Source: Viola odorata (Eukaryota; Streptophyta; Magnoliopsida; Malpighiales; Violaceae). Taken from it: a stretch of DNA of 64,000 bases. How positions within the stretch are numbered: the first letter of the stretch is position 1; the number at the start of each line of letters is the position of its first letter. The notes under the pieces were generated by a model, which worked only from the letters and a program-made list of their open reading frames with translations, was not told the DNA's origin and did not search any database. Below, piece after piece: positions 57,989 through 64,000 of this stretch. The DNA is taken from positions 55,030,327 through 55,094,326 of the forward strand of contig OY829539.1 in assembly GCA_963691705.1 (NCBI GenBank), in the 5' to 3' direction. The translations under genes and the position numbers were made by a program.

Positions 57989-58153
57989 TCACTCTTCCTC
58001 TGAGGAAAGAAAGCCCTCCTCGCACTCGTCTAGATCTTTCATCTTCTTAGAGGCATAATCAACTATTTTGACTAGGTCGAAGGCCCCGTTGCGATAATTG
58101 TCTGTGAAGCTGGCGGTAAAGGCCTTCATAATTTTGTTCTTCCACCATGCCAT
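57989..58153 (-). pseudogene. Element A antisense gene 1, C-terminal 54 codons
   Basis: Reads MAWWKNKIMKAFTASFTDNY and then SKKMKDLDECEEGFLS before TGA. It aligns with the end of the element C gene (IAWWKDKTMEVCIAGFTDLY ... SKKIKDLGESEGDFLS). It is cut exactly at the edge of element C at 58154, so the rest lies beyond C. Confidence 0.85.
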
Positions 58154-58725
58154 TGATAAGATTCAATCTTCGAGACGATCAGGACCCACCTGCAAAGCGC
58201 CGGAGGGGGGCTCCGGTGTAGACACTCCGATGCTTAAGTCCAGTAAGTGGTTCAAAATAGCAGAGGTTCTAGAGGGCAATCTTCGACTTACCTTTTGTTT
58301 TAAAAATGAGGGGGTATTTATAGGCCGTTGGGGGCGATACCTGGGTAAAGAGGTGACATCCCAAAAAGATAGCACTCTGGATGACGTCACGGGCGATACC
58401 TGGAGGTGACATCATGGGCGATACCTGGAGGTGACGTCATGGGCGATACCTGGAGTGATGTCATGGGCGATACCTCTGAGGAGGGTGCCGGGGGCGATAC
58501 CCGTGGTGATGTCGGGGGCGATAACTCCGCGGATCCCCTGGGATGGGATGATGTCGTGCGTTCAGAGAAGCGTGAGACCTCCCCCCCCGCTAATGTCGAC
58601 CATCCCAGAAAACCCCTCATAGTCCAGTGGCGATAGCTTGGATGTCCGATAGGGCTTATAGGATTCCGTCTTCGGCAGGGGTCATAATTGCAGTAATGCC
58701 CTCAGAATTGTCTTATTTGTTATCA
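58154..58725 (-). repeat. Element C 3' LTR, 572 bp
   Basis: Edges TGATAAGATT and TTGTTATCA mirror those of 29450-30036. TATAAATA at 58315-58322 (minus). U3 repeats of about 25 bp at 58380-58520 contain TGACGTCA (58382, 58432) or one-base variants (58407, 58456), each followed by GGGCGATACC. Confidence 0.9.
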
Positions 58726-59143
58726 TAAGCCCAACTGAAAACGAGCCCGAGTGTTTACCAAGGGCTATCGCTCTCTGTCCATATCGGGGTCTTAGGTGAG
58801 GATCCATCCCTTCTCTGGGCAATGTGCTGGTAGGATCGTCGAGCTTCTTTGTCTGTTTCGATATGACAGAAATTGATCGAACGATAGGCAGGGCCTAGGT
58901 CGGGAGCCTTCCTCCGAGCAAGCGGATTCCGGTCTTCATGTTTGTCCAAAGACCCGTTCTCCTGTAATATCGCACTCCTTCACATTTCCTAGGATTCTAG
59001 CTCGTGCTCCTCTCGAGTACCGACATCCTTAGTAGCATGCTGACGTCGATCCTCATTTCCGCATCAGGTTCATCGATCTTTGATGGTAACGGGGCGGCTC
59101 GTCTTTTGAGGACTTCTTCTTTCAAAAAGCCCATTTTCGGAGT
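58726..59143. other. Element C region between LTR and first antisense ORF
   Basis: No gene. GCCCAACTGAAAACGAG at 58728-58744 recurs as GCCCAACTGAAAATGAG at 59746-59762. No clear polypurine tract next to the LTR. Confidence 0.5.
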
Positions 59144-59152
59144 CTATAAATA
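59144..59152 (+). promoter_or_regulatory. TATA box of the first antisense ORF in element C
   Basis: TATAAATAT, 55 bases before the ATG at 59207. Confidence 0.6.
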
Positions 59153-59206
59153 TGAGAGATTTTTCCACTCAAGTTCATCTTATCTTTCCCTTTCATCATC
59201 TGCATC

Positions 59207-59584
59207 ATGGATCATTTGACCAAAAATTTCCTCCTTTCCAAGGGCCATACTCTCAAGAACCTCAATGATGGTGACGTCAGGTTCCTGGAGAACATGTTGA
59301 TCAAGACTTCTGAGGACATCTTGGAGTTGCAAGGGATGCTGACCCCACTCCATTCCAGGCTGGGAGCTACATCTCTAGAGGACTTCAGTCCTTTAGAGAG
59401 CGTGTCAAAGTTGGCCACCTCCATCGCTTGGATTCAAGTGGTGATCGCCATGCTGCAGCAGCGCAAGGACATGCTGGGGTGCTGCTTGAAGGGAATGAGG
59501 GTCACCTCTGCTGACCTAACTTTGGTCATGGACTCCCTGAGAGACATTCCCGAAATACCCGAGGATGCTGGCTCTGACGCCTGA
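59207..59584 (+). CDS. Element C small antisense ORF, 125 residues
   Basis: Not recognised. A compact, probably helical protein (residues 20-100 rich in L, M, E, S; VRFLENMLIKTSEDILELQG; two Cys at CC in the middle), ending in an acidic IPEIPEDAGSDA tail. It has its own TATA box upstream and AATAAATAAA about 75 bases after the stop. No introns or breaks. Could be a short helical interaction partner of the larger antisense proteins, but that is a guess. Confidence 0.5.
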   Translation: MDHLTKNFLLSKGHTLKNLNDGDVRFLENMLIKTSEDILELQGMLTPLHSRLGATSLEDFSPLESVSKLATSIAWIQVVIAMLQQRKDMLGCCLKGMRVTSADLTLVMDSLRDIPEIPEDAGSDA

Positions 59585-60051
59585 CGGCGGTGGCTCCCTT
59601 TGAGCCTTTTTTATTTTTCTCTAGTTATGCTGCTGTACTTCTCGGCTGTTAGGCCATAATAAATAAACTGTTTTTATTATGCCCTTTGTAACTGTTCTTC
59701 TTCTTTAATGCGCCCTTTGTCTTTTTTCGATTGGAGGCATCCTCAGCCCAACTGAAAATGAGTCAGTCATTGGACGGTTTCCTTGCTAACAGTTCTGCAT
59801 TAATTTTGCGTCGCCGCTTCCTTGCCAATTGATTGGGCAAATTTTCAGTTTTCCTCGATCTGTGGGAGATTTCAACAGGCGTGACTGCAAATCTAGATTT
59901 GCACTCCAGGTTGTACACGTGTCAGTTCTCAAGAGTCGTGTTGGATGATCGAAAAGCTTTTCCCCCTCATTTGGCTATTTAATAGGATCCTTTCCCTATT
60001 TCCGTTCATCTTCTTGTTTATTTTTCTTCTTGGTAGGTTGTCTGTGATCTC

Positions 60052-60474
60052 ATGGCTGATTCTTATTTTTTGAATACTTCTGCGCGGGATTCTCCGCCAA
60101 CTCCTCCGACTTCGCCAGATTTAGACAATCCTCCTCCATCGCCACCATGGAGGCCATTTGTCCGCCGGCGGGGTCACAAGAGGCTGAGGAAAAATGCCGT
60201 AAAGGTGTCTGAACCACTCTTTAGTTCTCCCGCCCCTTCTGTTCAAAAGGGGGATGAACCATCTCTTTTTCCTCGCGATTCGCCAAAAATGGCTCTCCCT
60301 GCCTGCGCAGGCGTGGAAACGGTGACGTCAGCCGTCGAGGAGGAGTCCAGCCGATCAACGATACACATAGGAAAGAGGGTTGATGAGCCTTTTCCTCCCG
60401 TCAATAGGGAGCTATCGCTCTTAGATGATGATGTAGTTTATTGTTATGGTATCTCTTGGTCTGATGGCGATTAG
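60052..60474 (+). CDS. Element C antisense ORF, 140 residues, proline-rich
   Basis: Not recognised. N-terminal 40 residues are Pro/Ser-rich (PPTPPTSPDLDNPPPSPPW), then a basic RRRGHKRLRKNAVK, a plausible nuclear signal, then an acidic end (LSLLDDDVVYCYG). TTTAATA at about 59976 may be its TATA box. It could be a diverged or truncated relative of the middle exon of the next gene, which also begins Pro-rich and turns basic. Confidence 0.45.
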   Translation: MADSYFLNTSARDSPPTPPTSPDLDNPPPSPPWRPFVRRRGHKRLRKNAVKVSEPLFSSPAPSVQKGDEPSLFPRDSPKMALPACAGVETVTSAVEEESSRSTIHIGKRVDEPFPPVNRELSLLDDDVVYCYGISWSDGD

Positions 60475-60943
60475 TTTAGCGTGTCTTGCCTCTTTGTAGA
60501 TGCCGTATGGCTTTTCAAAAATGAATAAGATAACGCTTCATTTCCCTTTGTTCTCTTATCGCCTTCCCGAGCCATTTCTTCAAACATCAAGGGTTGTTGT
60601 GGAGGGATACCTGTTGCTGGGTGCAACCGTCTTTCGGTTTTTAGTCAGTAACTGTCTTCTCCCCAAATACATAAATGACTGTCCACGCGTCGCTTTCTGC
60701 TCCGCACGTGTTTCACTTTTACAGGCTGTCTCTTCTTCAAGTTTGACCTTTATAAGGGAACCGCTATTCTCTTTTATTACTTTTGTCAATATTTTGAAAA
60801 TTTTCACACTTTCTCTTTCTCCTGTGCTTCTTCCTGCTCAAGAGGAGTTTCAACTGCTCGTCGGCGCCGACGGCCTGTTTACTGGCTTTTTGTTCCAGGT
60901 ATTCTGTTCCTCTCTCGTCGTAGTTTCATTTTTCCAGTCCCTT

Positions 60944-63156
60944 ATGTCTCATATTAAAGCCTCTGCGAGTGCCGAAAATCCCATAGATCTCGAGGCTAGG
61001 AGAGCTCGTAGTATTTTTGATTGTAATGAAGTTTTGAAGGCAGAGTTAGAGGAGAACGGTATCACCTTCCCCTTGTGCTGCCGTCCTTATATCCCTACGA
61101 AGGATATTCGGCTTCATGATGCCATGTGGGGAACGTTCCGGGTGGTTTATTTCAAGATGTTCCTCTACGGATTTCATCTCCCAATCCATACTTCTCTGAT
61201 GAAACTACTAAATCATTACGATCTCAATCCCGTTCAAATAACTCCGTCTTCGTGGTGTGGGATTTATGCCTTCCTTCGGTCATGCGAGATGAAGCATATT
61301 TTCACTCCATCCCTCGATTTGTTCCGCACATTTTTCAGCTTGAGCAGTCGTGACTGTTTGGTGGATATCACCCCAAGATGGAATGACGCCATCGTGCAAT
61401 TTTTCTGGCGGAACTTTCAAGGTTTTGAGGACAACGTGGACAACTGTAAAAATGGCTTCTTCACCCTTCGTCTGCTGTCCCGCTGGTGGCGCAGGGGTTT
61501 TAACCGAGAGATTACCAGCGCCGCTTGGAGAAAACCAGAAGTGCTGTCTAGCATTGATGTGTCCCATGTTACCGCCCTGTTAGAAATAGAAGGGCCTTTC
61601 CGCATTCAGGAATTTGCTCGGTTCAGACCCTTGAAAGAGTGTGTCGTTGGTGAGTTTTTCTTTTGCCATGTTATCGCTTTGATTTGCTTGTTGTATTAAC
61701 ATGCTTCACTCGCAGGTAGCGCTGAGGGTCGTTCCTCCGGGGGGAATAACACTCCTCTAAACGTGGTGCCGCTTCAGACGTTATCTCCTTCTCCACCGCC
61801 TGAAAGTTCCAGTCGTCCGACTATTCCGCCGAGGAGAAGGAGAATTAAGACCGTCGCAACACGTAGTGCTTCCGCTCAACCTTCTCGTTTTCTTGAGAAT
61901 TGGTTGCCGCCTCGGGGCAGGGGAGTGACTCCGAGTCGTCCTGTGACTGAAATAGTTGACAGCGATAGCGAGAGCATGAATGCCGGTTCTGAACTACGTC
62001 ACGCCACCTTTACCCAACGAATGAAGCTTAGGGCGAGAAAAAATGATTCCGCGGCGGAGTCGACCGAGGACGATAGCGAAGAGATGGCTGCCGAGACGGA
62101 GCGTCTCCGAAAGAAAATCCGGAAAGAGAAAACTGGCCCACCGGTTCCTCCCTTGAGGGAAGTTAACGCAATTCCTACCGCGAAGGTTGACACTTCTCAT
62201 GTCGCGAGTACCTCGCAAGTGGCGGAGGTTGTCAAGGTGCCTTCTGCCGTTCCTTCCAAAGCTAATGAGGTTTCAGCAGCGGCGGACTCACCCTTGCCGT
62301 CTGGTGGCCCTGATTCTCCGATCTCTTCCTGTATTCCAGATGTGACCGTGCCGGTTTCGAATCCAAGTGTTCCTCCTGATCCTTTTCCGAGGAAGCCTCA
62401 ACCCTATTCCTTTCTTCTATCTCAGGCATTGGTAATTCCGCAAAAAGTTGTTCCCCTCCCTATATCGCCAATCTTTCCCCTCAAAGTCCTCAAGGAAATG
62501 TCGCATAGCAGCTGGATCTGTCATCTTTTGGGACTAACGGGCTTCGTGTTTTAGGGATATCGAATCCGCTATCACGAGATGAGCCAGTAGGCTCTATAGT
62601 GGGCCAAATGTTCAGTTCATCGAAGGACAAGGAAGAGTTCCTGTGGCATCCCTCTGAAGTTCAGCATTCACGCCTTCTGAACGACATGTTGGCCAGCTTC
62701 CGCGAGCTGCACTATTTTCTCGAGGATCAGAGCGACAAGGTTCGGCGCTGTCCCGATTCGAAGGAACAACTAGACGCCGCTTTGGCAAAGGTAACAGAGT
62801 TGTCGAAGCTTCAAGATCAAACCCGGGCAGAGTTGAACGAGTGTCGCGCTGAGCTCGCGCGAGAAAAATCAAAAGGGAAGGCTAAGGTAGAGCTGCTGGA
62901 GGCGGAATTGGTGGCGGCAGACAAAAGAAACTCTTTCCTTCGCGAAGAGATATCGTCCCGCGACGCGGATTTGGCCAAAGTGCCCTCGAGGATAGCTTGG
63001 TGGAAAGATAAGACTATGGAGGTCTGTATCGCCGGATTTACAGATCTCTATCGCCAGGGAACTGTTGATTCATCTAAGTTGGCTGATTACCCCTCCAAGA
63101 AGATAAAAGATTTAGGCGAAAGCGAGGGAGATTTTCTTTCTTTCAGAGAGGAGTAG
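60944..63156 (+). CDS. Element C antisense gene 1 (putative gypsy-type transposon protein, three exons)
   Basis: ATG at 60944 (MSHIKASASAENPIDLE). Exon 1, 60944-61649, holds the conserved domain with MWGTFRVVYFKMFLYGFHLP, LLNHYDLNPVQITPSSWCGI and FFTLRLLSRWWRRGFNREI; I place it in the putative gypsy-type transposon family (Transposase_28-like). Intron 61650-61715 has a gtgagt donor and cag acceptor. Exon 2 (from 61716) is a Ser/Pro-rich, acidic and basic linker (RRRRIKTVATR). A second intron probably ends at 62554 (tttag). Exon 3, to TAG at 63154, is a coiled coil (LAKVTELSKLQDQTRAELNE, CRAELAREKSKGKAKVELLE). No stop interrupts the spliced frame I could follow. Function unknown. The gene runs opposite to element C. 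Confidence 0.72.
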
Positions 63157-63828
63157 GGGAATGGCAGCTGCGATATCCGTGCCGACCAATGATTGGTCAA
63201 GGCTGACCCTTTGGGTGGATTTTCCTCTTTATTTGCTTTTTCTGTCTTGTAATAACGCCTTATCGCGCAACGATATATGTACTTTATTCTTAGATAATAA
63301 ATGATCTTTGTTTCGCTTTCCCGCGTTATCTCGAAAGCTGCCGGCTTGGTTAACGCCATTCTGCATTATCTCTATTATTGCAATATCTCTCTTGTCTTAT
63401 TCCAGAAAATCATTTCTGCTTTTCAGAGCATTTAATGCTCACGATCCCTTCATTAATGCGAGAGAAAAGTCATGATGGCACAGACACACGTGTCCGTGTT
63501 TTATGGCGCCACCGGCTAGCGTGCTCTATAATTTTAGCAAAATCGAAGCGTTGTCGCGCTTCTCTAGAATTGTACTCATTGCTTGAGTCTGTTCCTTGTG
63601 ACGCTCTCACGCAACGACTGCAGCGTCCGTCGTTTCTTTTGACCATTAGGGTTATAAAAACAAACATTTATTTCTTTTTCTTACTTTTGTCATTCTGCTT
63701 TCTTCATACTCTCTCTAGCCGTCTTGTTTTCTTTCCACCATTCAAGGCTCTCGAAGTGCTTTTTTCTCTAAAGGTATTTCCTATTTTCTTCCATCGTCTT
63801 CTTCGTCTTTACTTTTTTATTTTTTTTC
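63157..63828. promoter_or_regulatory. Spacer and promoter between antisense genes 1 and 2 of element C
   Basis: A poly(A)-like AATAAATG follows the stop at about 63296. GGTTATAAAAACA at about 63650-63662 is a TATA box about 175 bases before the next ATG, conserved with element A. Confidence 0.7.
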
Positions 63829-64000
63829 ATGGCCAAGACTCGCCGCCCTGAGTTGAAATCTGCCGATGAGAAAAAGATGGATATTACGGTTAGCAGTATC
63901 ACCTCTGAAATCGCTCTCAATGAGCATTTAGCCGCTCATAATGCTGTTATCCCTGACGGTTATAAGGCCACCGTTGCCCCTGAGTCGAAACGCTTGAACA
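63829..64000 (+). CDS. Element C antisense gene 2, N-terminal part
   Basis: MAKTRRPELKSADEKK and ITSEIALNEHLAAHNAVIPD, aligned with MAKTHSSESKSVDEEK and ITSVVALNERLIKHHAVFPD of element A gene 2. Open to the window edge. The preserved start, conserved spacing after gene 1 and conserved TATA box suggest a real transcription unit. Confidence 0.75.
   Translation, partial: MAKTRRPELKSADEKKMDITVSSITSEIALNEHLAAHNAVIPDGYKATVAPESKRLN

Larger units (their letters stand above)
29450..58153 (+). mobile_element. Element A: Tat-like Ty3/gypsy retrotransposon (visible part, interrupted)
   Basis: Layout on the plus strand: 5' LTR 29450-30036, gag 30072-32636 region, RT to integrase 32640-35835, repeat block 35950-36400, then antisense genes on the minus strand. 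A second RNase H domain before the integrase and antisense genes between pol and the 3' LTR are features of the Tat group. Element B (38278-55355) and a smaller LTR fragment (about 56236-57165) sit inside it, and element C interrupts it at 58154. Its own 3' LTR must lie beyond the window. Several stops and a frameshift make it non-autonomous. Confidence 0.85.
58154..64000 (-). mobile_element. Element C: second Tat-like gypsy retrotransposon (3' part)
   Basis: Its LTR (58154-58725) is inverted relative to element A. The left neighbour is interrupted element A coding sequence, so this is an outer edge. GCCAT (58149-58153) is the expected TSD, but the right side of the LTR (TAAGC) does not match it, so this is not a solo LTR and the element continues rightward. 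Antisense genes on the plus strand begin near this 3' LTR, as in element A. Its pol and 5' LTR must lie past 64000. Confidence 0.82.

Noticed and set aside
58154..58725. LTR read as a solo LTR
   Set aside because: The right flank TAAGC does not repeat the left GCCAT, and antisense genes of the same family follow at once, so it is one end of a larger element.
60500..60943. Upstream extension of antisense gene 1 to an ATG at 60500
   Set aside because: Composition is pyrimidine-rich leader or intron-like, and the homologous gene starts shortly before the conserved domain; ATG 60944 fits better.

Overview
The window is plant nuclear DNA, most likely from Viola or a close relative in the Violaceae. 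The evidence is two intron-free precursors of bracelet-type cyclotides (Cys-knot circular defence peptides typical of violets), a plant-type RPN13 gene end with U2-type introns, and Athila, Tat and Copia retrotransposons with hAT, Stowaway and Harbinger-like elements. Host genes are few. Most of the sequence is nested transposons, and many of their ends can be fixed to the base by target-site duplications (TSDs).

Layout: (1) 1-637 holds the last four exons of RPN13 (26S proteasome ubiquitin receptor). (2) 2312-12386 is a decayed Copia element on the minus strand with TSD ATAAT. It is split by a 2.5-kb hAT derivative (3144-5618) and a 2.8-kb solo LTR (6637-9443, TSD TTTAG). (3) 12387-28170 is the AT-rich cyclotide locus. 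Two cyclotide genes (15351-15692 and 25863-26204, both minus) sit in a duplicated block about 10.5 kb apart. Around them are copied and inverted fragments of the same neighbourhood, a hAT MITE, two Stowaway-type MITEs, Harbinger-like elements, an old Athila LTR piece and a (TA)n tract. (4) 28173-29449 carries a mariner/Stowaway-like terminus and an unrecognised acidic ORF.

(5) From 29450 to the end is a nest of Ty3/gypsy elements. Element A (Tat-like, plus strand, LTR 29450-30036) has gag, protease, RT, RNase H and integrase with several breaks, then a block of about 85-bp repeats, then genes on its antisense strand. Element B (Athila, minus strand, 38278-55355, TSD AGAAA) lies inside an antisense gene of A. 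B itself contains a 3.4-kb solo LTR (TSD ATGAT), a hAT element and a Copia fragment, and it keeps an intact 692-residue Athila ORF3. Element C (Tat-like, minus strand) inserted into another antisense gene of A at 58154. Only its 3' LTR and its antisense gene cassette (59144-64000) are visible.

Most notable: (a) the two cyclotide genes differ at only two bases, both amino-acid changing; (b) the Tat elements carry a tandem set of antisense genes with their own TATA boxes and introns; (c) a short palindromic motif, TTGGCCAA, is scattered through the Athila element in coding and non-coding DNA and is translated in two different frames, which points to spread at the DNA level; (d) several insertions are confirmed by TSDs or by unoccupied paralogous sites.
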